The notes under the pieces were generated by a model, which worked only from the letters and a program-made list of their open reading frames with translations, searched no databases and had not been told where the DNA came from. DNA of 64,000 bases, from contig CAJNAR010000162.1 in the NCBI GenBank assembly GCA_905220665.1, positions 248,001 through 312,000 on the forward strand, given 5' to 3'. The stretch's first letter is position 1; every line of letters starts with the position of its first letter. Below are positions 49,426 to 59,471 of this stretch, piece after piece. The position numbers and the translations under genes are program-made. Source of the DNA: Albugo candida (taxonomy: Eukaryota; Oomycota; Peronosporomycetes; Albuginales; Albuginaceae).

Positions 49426-50852
49426 TCATATAAATTCGCATGTCACATCGGTACCCTTATCCAGTTTCGTGACAGCGTCTCTCGATATCATTTCATCCAA
49501 TAAGTTTGTGAAAGAACCACCGACCGCGTGATCCAATGGTTCCAACGCACAAGCGCTCTGACAGCTTTGGTACTCATTCTGACATTTTGTACCATAAAAT
49601 GGGACATTGGCCGGACCCTCCACTAACGATTCACATAATTGTAAGAATTGCAGCTGCTCGTTGTTCCAACTTTTACGCGCACTGTCTTGCATCGAATGAG
49701 GAACCAACGTGGCTCGCTCTGGCGTGTCCCATACACTCTCCATCGGATGACGTGAGAGTGATGCATTCACTTCCACTAGCATATTTGAATCGACTTTATA
49801 ACCATCAATCGAGCTATTCTTGATCGCCATCAAGTCTTCTAATGTGTCACATATATCGTCAAAAAACGTCGGTGGATAATCTGACGGCGCTAATTCAGGA
49901 ACGTCTTTCCCAAAATCGGTGAGATCTTTCGGAACGCCCATCGCATTGGGCTCCAATAGCGCCCCAAAATTTGTATCTTCCAAAATTGACCGCTGTGACA
50001 ATGTGATCAAGTCGGCAAGTGGATCTTCTAGTTCGTTTTTGTCAACCCCCAATGCATCCACAGTGTCGGGGGATACCGCTCGACCGAACTTTGTGGCACT
50101 GAGCGAATTATTCGATTTTTTGGTTCGTTTGTAGCATCCTTTCTCTACCATCGATTCCGAACGCTTCCGACCTCCGTCACATTTAAGTGAATCATCCGAA
50201 CCAGTTTTTTTCAGCTTCGATTTCATCGATGAGTGCCAGTGATTTTTTACCGCGTTGTCAGTGCGTCCAGGCAATCGCTCTGTAATTTTTGCCCAACGAT
50301 TTCCATATTTAGACTGCATTTCCATGATAATCTGATCTTCCTCCACGGTCCACGGACCCTTCTTAATTGCTGGATTCAACTGATTGTGCCATCTAATTTG
50401 CATTTAGTTAATACACACTATTGTACCTGACTCTTTGTATCACCAACCTTTCCCGACATTGCTTCCCGTTACGACCGGGAAGATATGAGGCAATCACCGC
50501 CCATTTCCCGGCACCGTGTGTCATGACTAGCTCCAGCATTCGCATATCCTCGCTTGGACACCATGGCTTCTTGACCGCAGATCCATGATTCTGGAGCTGA
50601 TTCCAGCGTACATTACATTCCGTAGGACCACGTCCATCAAAAAACGTTGCTATGGTCTTCCACTTCTTTCCTCCGTGCTTGTACACAGCGCCACGAAGAA
50701 TTTCATCCTCTTCGGGAGTCCATGAGGTGGAAGTAGTTCCATTAAGTGCGTTCTTGCTTCTAAGACATAAGAGTTAGTAGCTGGAGTCGTCTGGATAAAC
50801 TCACTTACTTTTTCACACACTTTTTCGTTACAGTAGTCAGTTGGCAATCCAT
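49426..50852 (-). CDS. Three-repeat (R1R2R3) Myb transcription factor
   Basis: Nuclear DNA-binding protein. Three exons (50852-50809, 50759-50448, 50392-49426; introns of 49 and 55 bp) give 440 residues. R1 (STSWTPEEDEILRGAV with WKTIATFF, ~26-75), R2 (VKKPWCPSEDMRMLELVMTH with WAVIASYLPGR, to ~128) and R3 (IKKGPWTVEEDQIIMEMQSK with WAKITERLPGRTDNAVKNHW, to ~180) are complete with regular Trp spacing, as in animal c-Myb and protist 3R-Myb. Basic segments and an acidic, Ser/Asp-rich C terminus follow, without a recognised activation motif. The short first exon (44 nt) is inferred from splice sites and frame; the repeats themselves are certain. In plants 3R-Myb proteins regulate G2/M genes. Confidence 0.9.
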
Positions 50853-52121
50853 CGCGCGACCAGCAGGCAAAGACAGTTATGAAGATTACTCGGGACTCTA
50901 TCCTGAGCTCGATATGACTCAATAAAAGTTGGAAGCGAATCTGCGACGTGGTAGATTTGATAGACGCGGAATTTGCGCGAAAGATGCGGATATCACCCTC
51001 ATAAACCCGTTCTCATATTCTCGGCTGTAAGCTCTCAAAGCATCGATTTTTCTAATAGAAAAAATATGTGTGAACGTTTAATCATACACATACTTTGAGC
51101 AGGCAGTTAAGAGTAGATAGTTTGCATAAATCCCGTCAATCGAGCCGTCATGTAGAAATAAGCAATCGATCGTAGCATGGAACAAGTCTTCGGGTCCCTG
51201 TGTTGCGTATCTTTAATATAAATGCCTATTATACTACTTAGTTCGAGCAAAATACTAGTATCACTTCAAATTAGCGGACGTCCGCCGGAGGTAGATTTCA
51301 CTGTGATGTCGATGTGCGTTTAAGAATTGAATGATACGTCGGATGATGTAATTTTATTGCCATGCGTGATTCAGGTCGGTCGAGCGATTCAATGAATCGT
51401 TACACAGCCCCGTCCCATTTTGTACTTGTCTGGGTTTTGTCACATACTCATCAACATGAGTGATTAAGCACGTAGGTCGATAACTTGAGTCATACCGCTA
51501 TCAATGTTTAAAGACTTGCACATAATGGCCTTTGACTCTAATCCAATGTATATTCACATATGAAAATGTCCTCGGTATTTAATTAATTTATGGAATGTTC
51601 GTAAAATCGAGAAAACTCGTCGAGGTAAAAAATCGATAAATTATACTACTGAGCGGTGTCTACCTTATACAGAATAGGAAGTTGTGGTTAATGCTCCCTT
51701 ACTCGTAGTGATATTTTCAGCGTGCCAGCATTACAAGCATGTACCTCGTCCATGCCGGGAAGATGCTGCTGACTTCTCTCAGTTTATTGTGAAAATAAAA
51801 AGCATCCTTCGCAGCTGCTCACGACATTACCAAGTAATCATCTTACACGGATAAAAAAACAGGACGCTGCTTTTCGAATCGCCTGATCGCTATAGACCCT
51901 ACCCTCTGACCCTCTCGGTCTCTTTTACAAAGTATGGGACTACTCAACATACCCACTGAATGAATCCCCAGCAGGAAATCGCTTACTGTGTTATGTTCTA
52001 TGAGGCAATCCAACGATAAATGTGCACCTTGTGTTGTCAGGTCGCGCTGAGGTGCCATTTTCCTGGTTGTGGATAAGAAACTGATCGGAATCACAATCCA
52101 ACTTTCTAGCCTCACCTAAAG
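50853..52121. other. Intergenic region, 1.27 kb
   Basis: AT-rich region between the Myb gene and the small secreted-protein gene. The only longer frame (51843-52115, minus) has no recognisable content. I see no repeat or RNA gene. Confidence 0.45.
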
Positions 52122-52421
52122 ATGCTTACTCCTAGCTACCAACTTATTCTACTCGTAGCCTTTGCTTTATGGACAGCGACAAGCTTTGGTCAGATTGAGA
52201 AGCCATTACAAGTCTTTAATGGTTCAGCGGATGGAGCGAGCACAACAACTTTTCTCCATAAAGGTCGGAAGCGCTTAGGGAAAAGTCCTCTCATGATTCG
52301 TCATTCAAAACTAAAATATGAAAGCTTGCGAAGTGGGCTACATCTTACTTTTAGCTCTACTTTAGCCGACTCGATTGATCGATTTGCTGGACCTCGTCCA
52401 ACCACATGGTACATGATATAA
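52122..52421 (+). CDS. Small secreted protein, unknown
   Basis: A 99-residue protein with a clear N-terminal signal peptide (MLTPSYQLILLVAFALWTA, cleavage probably after SFG near residue 23). The mature ~76 residues are rich in Lys, Arg and Ser, have no Cys, and carry basic pieces (HKGRKRLGKS). There is no RXLR; KYESLRSG is only superficially similar. It is single-exon, 99 residues, with flanks of over 300 bp on each side. The likely location is outside the cell or in the secretory pathway. In a pathogenic oomycete this could be an effector, by inference only. The signal peptide reading is good; the gene itself is supported only by frame and leader. Confidence 0.55.
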   Translation: MLTPSYQLILLVAFALWTATSFGQIEKPLQVFNGSADGASTTTFLHKGRKRLGKSPLMIRHSKLKYESLRSGLHLTFSSTLADSIDRFAGPRPTTWYMI

Positions 52422-52727
52422 GCATGTAGTGGACCTATATATCTGCCTTCAACTCGAACAGATATATTAGATTAGGGCTGCTTGTTTTTTTACAAATACA
52501 CAGTGCAAGCGCTAATTGATTCATTAAGAATATATATTCTGTGCACTCAAACCAATATCTTTGAAGGAAGTACTTAGTGGCGTGTCCGCAAACTATAAAC
52601 GTGAACTATGGTAAGCATAAACAGTATACTCGTCACCAATGTATAAAGTACCGCGTCCTTATGTGCTAAGTGATTACCTCTATATCCTTTGCTTCTCTAA
52701 CATACAATTTTTTATTTCTGCAAGCTA
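52422..52727. other. Intergenic region
   Basis: 306 bp, AT-rich, between the convergent secreted-protein and FYVE genes. I see nothing recognisable. Confidence 0.4.
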
Positions 52728-53891
52728 TCATTGCACGCGAGGTTTTCTTCGCTGCAAAATTGTATAGCACACACTACAGACGCGTTGCTTGCGTTTGGCC
52801 GTCGGTAAGGGGGGCACTTTCTCAGAAATCATCAATCCACGTGGCTTGTTGTGCTGAAAAAGAAATAACTTCGTGGAAATTTGGTGGTTGGAACATGACG
52901 AACATACCAAACGACCACAAAAACGGCAGTGATGGCGATGTGATCCAATAATTCCAAAGTTTTTACTGCAATGCATACAACTTTTCCGAGCTTTGCTGGG
53001 AATCCAAACGGGCGGATACTTGATATTCTCGAGAATGACTTTTAAGGAAGCTTCATCAAGTTTGTCAAATGCACGTCGTTTGGTTTCATCTTTCAAATCC
53101 ATTCGAGCCCCATGATGCACTAATCTAGAAGCAATTTGAATCATCCCACGATTGATCGCAACATGAAGTACTCTAGATTTAGCAAAAAACGCATTTGGAT
53201 CAGCACCATAAAGAAGTAGTTGCTCCGTTAGTGACGAGTCATCATGCGGTATGGCCGAGATATGAACACCGAGTGGAGTTTGATTTGAAGCGTTCACGAC
53301 ATTGACCATTGCCCCTGCTTCAACCAGCATCTGAGTCAGCACATGTGATTGGGCCGCTGCATAATGAAGTGCTGTATTGCGTTGCTTATCAGCGATATCA
53401 AGAATGGAACACACGATATCAGGTCTGATAAGTGCCCGAACGATTTCAATATGGCCGTTTAATATACCGAAATGAAGTGCGGTTTGCCCATATAGCGGAT
53501 CTCGTCGTAGTATATCGGTTCCAGGTGTTCGTAATAATGTATCGAGCATCATCAAATCCCCATTTCGAGCGGCCACAAGCAACGGGGAAAGACCACCATT
53601 GACACTTGGTCCTAAACAACTACTTCTGAAGCTTTGAGAATGATCAGGAAGGTTTGCATTTCCGGGTGCAATTCCTACTGATGAATTCGACATAGAATTA
53701 AATGTTTGTGAGCGTGTAGCATGGTAATATGGACGTCGTGTTGGGGAGTTGCAAAGAGGTGACGTAAGCGTATCGGGCCATTGTCCGTCGATTGAAGCGG
53801 ATGATTTGCTCGGTTCTTGTAATCGTACCTGTTCGAGACTTTCCGGTGCGTCGATATCAATTTCCGCTTGCATTGGGGTGAAAAATAACAA
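52728..53891 (-). CDS. Ankyrin repeat and FYVE zinc finger protein
   Basis: Single-exon protein of 387 residues. The N-terminal ~80 are polar. About 100-285 hold ankyrin repeats (GGLSPLLVAARNGDLMML, YGQTALHFGILNGHIEIV, RNTALHYAAAQSHVLTQMLV, QTPLGVHIS). About 295-375 are an FYVE finger: W in PPVWIPSKA, CMHCSKNF, the RHHCR signature (SHRHHCRFCGRLVC), and RVCSVCY. FYVE domains bind phosphatidylinositol 3-phosphate on endosomes; the RHHCR motif is intact. Ankyrin-FYVE proteins are numerous in oomycetes. Two in-frame starts exist (residues 1 and 7, MQAEID); the second looks equally good. Function is presumably in endosomal trafficking or signalling. Confidence 0.88.
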   Translation of the reverse strand: MLFFTPMQAEIDIDAPESLEQVRLQEPSKSSASIDGQWPDTLTSPLCNSPTRRPYYHATRSQTFNSMSNSSVGIAPGNANLPDHSQSFRSSCLGPSVNGGLSPLLVAARNGDLMMLDTLLRTPGTDILRRDPLYGQTALHFGILNGHIEIVRALIRPDIVCSILDIADKQRNTALHYAAAQSHVLTQMLVEAGAMVNVVNASNQTPLGVHISAIPHDDSSLTEQLLLYGADPNAFFAKSRVLHVAINRGMIQIASRLVHHGARMDLKDETKRRAFDKLDEASLKVILENIKYPPVWIPSKARKSCMHCSKNFGIIGSHRHHCRFCGRLVCSSCSNHQISTKLFLFQHNKPRGLMISEKVPPLPTAKRKQRVCSVCYTILQRRKPRVQ

Positions 53892-54225
53892 ACTGTGCGC
53901 TCAAGTGGGAGGGAGTGAGTGGGGTTTCTACCCAATGGAAGAATGCGTAGAGTATCTCGGTAGGGTTCGTCTTCCAATATCTTTACTTTGATTGGATAAA
54001 CGGAAATGTCCCACTGAAAAGGCTAGCATCAGTCGTATTTACAGATTGTTTGAGAAATTATGCTACTAGGTTGTAATAAATAATCGCTAGTGTGTAAGTG
54101 ATCATCAACTTTATTTATGTGAGCTCAATAAAATGTCGGACAGTCATTGTCTGAATAAAAGATAGTAGTCAGATAATAATCCTAAATTCGGCACGCCCTA
54201 TCCTAAGTACGGATACTGAGTACGC
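53892..54225. other. Divergent intergenic region
   Basis: About 330 bp between the divergent FYVE and molybdopterin-binding-domain genes, holding both promoters. I see no defined motif. Confidence 0.4.
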
Positions 54226-55325
54226 ATGCAGCTTCGATGGAAATGCTCGCGATATTACTTACAATTACAAAGTTTCCATCGGATGTCTACCTGCAGTCGC
54301 AAAACTGACAGCGCTCCTAAAGCAGCTGTATGTGTAATCGGAAATGAAGTGCTTTCAGGAAAGGTACACATCTCTACAAATCGTGCAAACATTTGCGTTT
54401 GTAACATTCGCTTGTGGTAGACGCAAGACACCAATTCCCATTTTCTATCAAAATTTCTATTCCAACGTGGCATCGAACTCATCCGTATCGTTGTGATACC
54501 CGATATTATTCATGTAATATCTGTGGAAAGCCACGCTTCTCCAACGTTGACCCTTTTGACCGTAGACTATCGCCGACACCGTGCAAGAGTTATCAAATCT
54601 GGTGGGAGAAGATGGGTTCGTCGTGACCACAGGTACCTTACGTTCTTATACATGTATGAATGCTTGTCAAACGCGGTTGCAGGTGGCATTGGACCGACAC
54701 ATGACGATATCACATACGAAGGAGTGGTTAGTTTTCTTCAACAGAAACACTTGTAGCTGATTGGTGTTTCGTGACAGGCCAAAGCCTTTGGAACTAGTTT
54801 GGAGCTCCACGAGCCAACCTATCAAGCGTTGAAAGATCACATGCGTAATCGGCAGCAAGATCTCAATGAGGATAGAATGAGAATGGCTATGCTGCCAAAA
54901 GAATGTCAAGTACTACCAACTGCATCATGGGTTCCACTAGTCAAGATGAAGAATGTTTATGTGCTTCCAGGGATTCCAAGTTTGGTGGAAAAAATGCTCA
55001 CTTTCGCACAAATCCATTTTGTTGGGGCTCCTTTTCATCGTGCCATGGTATGGTATGCTTATATAATGTTCCCGATCTATTCTGATATAAATTATTGTAG
55101 ATTCACACTCTTCAAATGGAGGGCGATCTTGCTCGAGAAGTAAAAGCTATTCAGAATCGCTATCCGAATGTCGCGATTGGCAGTTATGTGAATTTATCTC
55201 GAGATAAATGTGGAGAGCATGATACTTCATATAACACACGTCTTACTGTCGATGGTCGCGACTTTGATACAGTAGAGGTGATAGCACAAGAACTCGTTAG
55301 GGTCACAAATGGACGTCGGATATAA
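54226..55325 (+). CDS. MoCF/CinA-type molybdopterin-binding domain protein (FAD synthase N-terminal type)
   Basis: Six exons (54226-54363, 54421-54513, 54566-54632, 54683-54726, 54778-55047, 55101-55325; introns of 50-57 bp) join to 278 residues. The domain starts near residue 33 with AAVCVIGNEVLSGK, continues with TQDTNSHFLSKFLFQRGIEL and VIPDIIH, then DGFVVTTGGIGPTHDDITYE, the hallmark of the MoaB/CinA/FLAD1 family, and YVLPGIPSLVEKM. The end (GSYVNLSRD, YNTRLTVDGRD) is as in the FLAD1 N-terminal half. No PAPS-reductase-like FAD synthase domain follows, so this is a stand-alone hydrolase-like domain. The first 32 residues are basic (RKxx, Arg-rich) and could be a mitochondrial presequence. 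Confidence in the fold is high; reaction unknown. Confidence 0.85.
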
Positions 55326-55693
55326 GAGAGACGATTGAGCAACAATATTGAAGACGGTAGCTGTGGATTTGAGTCTGTGACATATAATATGGCGTTTTGC
55401 ATGCAGAATAGATTACATCTCCTAGTTATCGAGTACGATTGATGATTGAATATCGTTTTTACTCAAGCTCAGACCCGTTTTCACTACTTTTCTGGTTTCC
55501 TGACTCGAGAAGTGTAGTTGGTTTCAAGGTAAATGAGTGACTCCAATCCAGGCGTCAAAAATAGGAACATTATTAGACCCGTTTTCCAAGCTGAGATCCA
55601 ATCAAGTGTTGATCCACTTTTTCTTACTTTGAATAACGGTACCTTAAACTTATCGGTATCTATACTATAGTACGCACTTGACAAACTTTCATA
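55326..55693. other. Intergenic region
   Basis: About 370 bp between two plus-strand genes. A minus-strand frame with a hydrophobic stretch (55484-55702) overlaps the next start and has no other support. Confidence 0.4.
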
Positions 55694-57108
55694 ATGGATC
55701 ATGGCACTCGTCAGATTATCTATTGCGGCTATCTAGAAAAAAAGCGAGATGGCGCTGTTCGTGGCGGATGGGCATCAAGGCTTTTCATCCTTACACCAAC
55801 CGCCTTGCACTATTTTCGTAAAGTAGGCGAAAGCGAATTGGTCGGCGAAGAGCGCGGACAGGTACTTTAGCAAACAGCTTCATGTATGCGTACTTAACAA
55901 AATGTAGATCAGTTTATCCTCAATTGTACACATTCAAGCGAAACCGGAAGACGGAGTACCCGCCTCAGCAATAGAATCCGGAATCGAGCACTATTATCTC
56001 GAAATTATCGCTGTATGGCTCAATCGACAGTATAATTTAGAGTATGCTCATGCATTGCTGCTGTAGGAAAATCGCCACTATTTGATGCGTGTACCGTTGA
56101 AAGAGGCTTCGACATGTGAAAGTTGGTCTATTGCGATCGAAGAGCAACGTAAAGTCATAACAGCCGTGATACAAAATGGAGATAAAGCGACAAGGCGTGA
56201 CACGTCCCCGTTAGGTCTTGCAAGTCCACGGCTATTGGCTCGAAACCATGAGTTATATGCTCGATTTGTATGTTTTCAGCCTCAAAATTTGGTTGATGAT
56301 TGTATATAGATCATGATCTCACGTAGGCTGCCTCACCGCCCCAAATTGCAATGGTTTCTATCGTCACCATTCAGGAACCTGATTTGAAACAAGTCGAATT
56401 AGTGATATCACGTCATGTTTCGTGGGGCGATGTGTTAAAACTCGGTGTTATCTCGCATGGTGGCGCTTGCGTGATTTTGATGCGGGATGGTGGAGTTGGT
56501 CGAATTGGCACACAAGCGCTTATGGGTAGCTGGGACGCTAGCGATACGTGCTGGATCGAAATTGTAGACTCTCCGCTCTTGACAGAGGTCGAAGGTACGC
56601 TCCAACTCGACCTATTACTCTTTCTCTTGCTCATAAATTGTCTCAGTTTCAGCAGTTTGCGAAATTCGGAAGCATCGCAAAAGCGAAAGTAAAGGCCGGA
56701 GAGAAACATTGGCTCCCGAGAATCCAAGATGGCTCGAGCGATTAGACGAAGGCACCAGTTTTGGATTCCTTCTCATGTGTCTATTCGTCCACTTGCTTTA
56801 TGGAGTGGATGGGTTTCATTGGTCCCATAAATGCTGTCTCACAGTTGGAGCGGCTTTAGCAATTTCCACAATTTTGGTCGGCTCGAGCAGGTATGAAATT
56901 GTTGCACTAATGTACTGATCTATGCTGCACCACACATTGTTCACACAGCAAAATGCCGCTACCCACCTTAGCAACTCCCAAAAGTACGATTACGACGCTT
57001 CCAGCGCTGGAATTCACGCTCACAGTCCATCGATGTCGTGTCAAGACGGAAGGATTCGACTACATGTACTCGGATGATCTAAAACGGCCTCTATTTGCTG
57101 TTTCGTGA
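55694..57108 (+). CDS. PH domain protein with C-terminal transmembrane segments
   Basis: Six exons (55694-55861, 55908-56012, 56067-56267, 56327-56594, 56653-56890, 56949-57108; introns of 46-59 bp) give 379 residues. A pleckstrin homology domain opens the protein: YCGYLEKKRDGAVRGGWASR-LFILTPTALHYFRK, then ISLSSIVHI, HYYLEII and a closing helix with Trp (ESWSIAIEE, ~125). The middle (~185-250) contains a repetitive beta-rich section (IQEPDLKQVELVISRHVSWG). About 290-330 are two hydrophobic stretches (FGFLLMCLFVHLLYGV, LTVGAALAISTILVG) with a short loop, suggesting a membrane hairpin. A cytosolic tail follows. Likely a lipid-binding membrane protein; exact family unknown. Confidence 0.75.
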
Positions 57109-57294
57109 AAATAATTGCGGTATGCGTTTCTATATTCGTTCCAGAATTTCCGCGTAGGCTCGACTTAAATTGCAAATCAAGTCGTACAGAATGCTTAAAT
57201 TTGTAAATTCAGCATTCCCTGCTGAAATTGGATCCACTCATTTATCATAAAAGGGTAACCACACACAAAAGCAACTCATAATCAAACGTCCATA

Positions 57295-57930
57295 ATGCCG
57301 ATGCAATTTACTCAATTAGATAGACCTGAAGGCCTTAAAAAGCTCAACGGCTTCCTCACCTCCAGAAGCTACATTGACGGGTACTCTTTGTCGGATACTG
57401 ATCTGACAGTCTACAAGCAAATTGCTTCATGCCCTGAGCCATCGACCTATCCAAACGTGTACCGCTGGTACGTTCACATCGCTTCAAAGTGCGGAATCCG
57501 TACTCTGTGGAGCGGTTCTGCTTCCAAAAAGACCGAAGAAAAGGAAGAAGACGATGATCTCTTTGGCGACGACGACGATGATGATGAAGCCGCTGAAGCT
57601 GCGAAGAAACGCGCTGAAACCGCAAAAAATGCCAAAGCAAAAGAAAAAAAGAAAGTAGTGGAACGATCTCAAGTTGTCTGCGAAGTGAAGCCGTGGGAAC
57701 AAGAAACCAATTTGGAAGAATTGGCGATCAAAATCAAAGCGACCAAAAAAGAAGGCCTCACGTGGGGTGAAGGACACAAATTGGTAGATGTTGCATTCGG
57801 AATCAAAAAATTACTTGTTCAATGTGTGATTTTGGACGATTTGGTCTCTTTGGAAGATATCACAGATATCATTGAGCAGTTTGAAGACTATGTACAAAGT
57901 GTCGACATTGCTTCGATGAATAAAATCTGA
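57295..57930 (+). CDS. Translation elongation factor 1-beta (eEF1B GDP/GTP exchange subunit)
   Basis: Nucleotide exchange factor for eEF1A in the cytosol. The single-exon frame has 211 residues, normal for eEF1Balpha. The N-terminal part (~10-65, KKLNGFLTSRSYIDGYSLSD, YPNVYRWYVHI) is the GST-C-like domain typical of eEF1B. An acidic patch follows (EEKEEDDDLFGDDDDDDEAA), then a Lys/Ala-rich linker. The C-terminal exchange domain is complete (VCEVKPWEQETNLEELAIKI, WGEGHKLVDVAFGIKKLLVQ, YVQSVDIASMNKI), including the invariant end. No intron is seen. The family assignment is secure. Confidence 0.97.
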   Translation: MPMQFTQLDRPEGLKKLNGFLTSRSYIDGYSLSDTDLTVYKQIASCPEPSTYPNVYRWYVHIASKCGIRTLWSGSASKKTEEKEEDDDLFGDDDDDDEAAEAAKKRAETAKNAKAKEKKKVVERSQVVCEVKPWEQETNLEELAIKIKATKKEGLTWGEGHKLVDVAFGIKKLLVQCVILDDLVSLEDITDIIEQFEDYVQSVDIASMNKI

Positions 57931-58025
57931 GGCTCCACGTGCCATCAAACAGTCGTTATGCTTGAGAATCCATTTTGGTTTCGCTATAATTCGGATAAAA
58001 ATATAGGAACTCAGCGTGGGTATGC

Positions 58026-59281
58026 TCACATATCCGCTACAGATTGCTTGTACGAGTCTGCAGACTTTGCTGTTGTCGCATTACTTTTCAGCAATACAGT
58101 TTCCTCCCATCCTGTGCCCCGAACAACTCCATCCCATCGATATCCGGGCTTGATTCCAAAGCGATTCGATGGTGCAGGAGGACCAGCATACCGGCGCTTG
58201 TTGTGTTTCTTCTTGTGCTTGGAATGTTTTGTAAGCGGATCCTTGTCAAACGTCTTGGAATTGATCGGATCGAAATCACGAATTTGATTCTTTCGCGCGG
58301 CTTCCAGCTCCGGGTCATCCTGATACCGTGCAAATGGCTCGGAACTGATTTCCTGGAGTCTCTGTTGCTGCGACTTTTTCATTTCCTTTTGTACTTTACC
58401 GGTTCCCCACTCGTACTCTTCGTGTGCTTGACGTTTTTCTTGAGTCTCTTTCTCTTCTTTCTGACGCATGAGCTCATTCAGCATGTTCAATTTTCGACCT
58501 TTTTTGTCACGATAAATCGTTTCAGCTCGTCCGCTGCTGGCAAGTGCCAAATTTGATAATTCGTTACGACGTTTATGTCGTTCTTGATCTTCTTTAAATG
58601 CTTCTGCTGTGTACAGCCCGCCAGACGGTTTGGCTTCTGATGAGCTTTTGGAAATATGTGATTGCGAGCAAGTCGTTCTCTCTACTCGTGCACCTGAGGT
58701 CTCAGCCGTGTTTTTGTCCATTCTTTCCTTCTTGTCTGCTTCTTTATCGTCACATTTGGAAGACAGCCGATTGTGACGAGCACTTTGGGTCTTTGACACA
58801 TTTCGTCGTCTCACAGGCGACAAATCATCATTTTCAGACAATTTCTGACTCTTCCTCGGTGGACTTGCATCTGAATCGCTATTTTCTTTTGTATCGATCT
58901 TTGGAGAGAAAGATCTCTTCGACAGGAATTCCGCTTCTTTTTGTATGATTTTCGGCACAGAATGTTGCTCGTACGCATAGGAATCGGAATGTATATGTGA
59001 AGGATTCGTTTGAGTATGCTCCACAACAAGCGGTTCTTCTTCTACAGAGTTTGTGGTTAACGCACAGCATTAATAGATAAGAGCTTGGTACCTTCCATTG
59101 TATGCTCCCAATTTTGCTCGACGATTTCTGGTGCAAGGGACGCTTCATCTTGCGCGTTTTCATCTATAATACAAAGACTATCGTTTTTTCTACCCTTTTC
59201 TTTCTTCCTGTTCTTCTTCCACGTCATCTTGTCGGATGAACTTGACATATATCGCTGGAGATAATCGAGCTTCGAGGTCAT
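58026..59281 (-). CDS. BUD13: BUD13 homolog, spliceosomal RES complex
   Basis: Subunit of the RES (retention and splicing) complex that acts in the nucleus on pre-mRNA. Two exons (59281-59092, 59041-58026; 50 bp intron) give about 401 residues. The N terminus MTSKLDYLQRYMSSSSDK is typical of BUD13 (K-A-E-Y-L-K-R-Y-L). The middle is charged and Ser/Arg/Lys-rich. The conserved C-terminal box is complete: RAETIYRDKKGRKLNMLNE, EYEWGTGKVQKE, FARYQDDPELEAARK, YAGPPAPSNRFGIKPGYRWD and GVVRG. The start ATG directly opens the family N terminus. It is divergent from DRC4, 190 bp between starts. Confidence 0.93.
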
Positions 59282-59471
59282 TTTTGCGATGGTTTCCTAT
59301 TCTACCACTTAACGCATAAGATCGAATATATAACCGCTAAATAGTTGATAACATGCTGGCGGCGTTTCGTCGGCGTTCATGCAACCTTTTGTTCCAATTT
59401 GCGATAGAAATTACGTCATAATTACAGCGTTTCTACTAGAGCAAAGTCACTAACACGTTTATGCTCCATCC

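Noticed and set aside
55484..55702. A minus-strand frame with a hydrophobic segment
   Set aside because: It overlaps the start of the PH-domain gene and its promoter, and shows no recognisable domain.
57484..57777. A Phe-rich minus-strand frame
   Set aside because: It is antisense to the Lys/Asp-rich linker of eEF1B, which explains the Phe and Ile runs.
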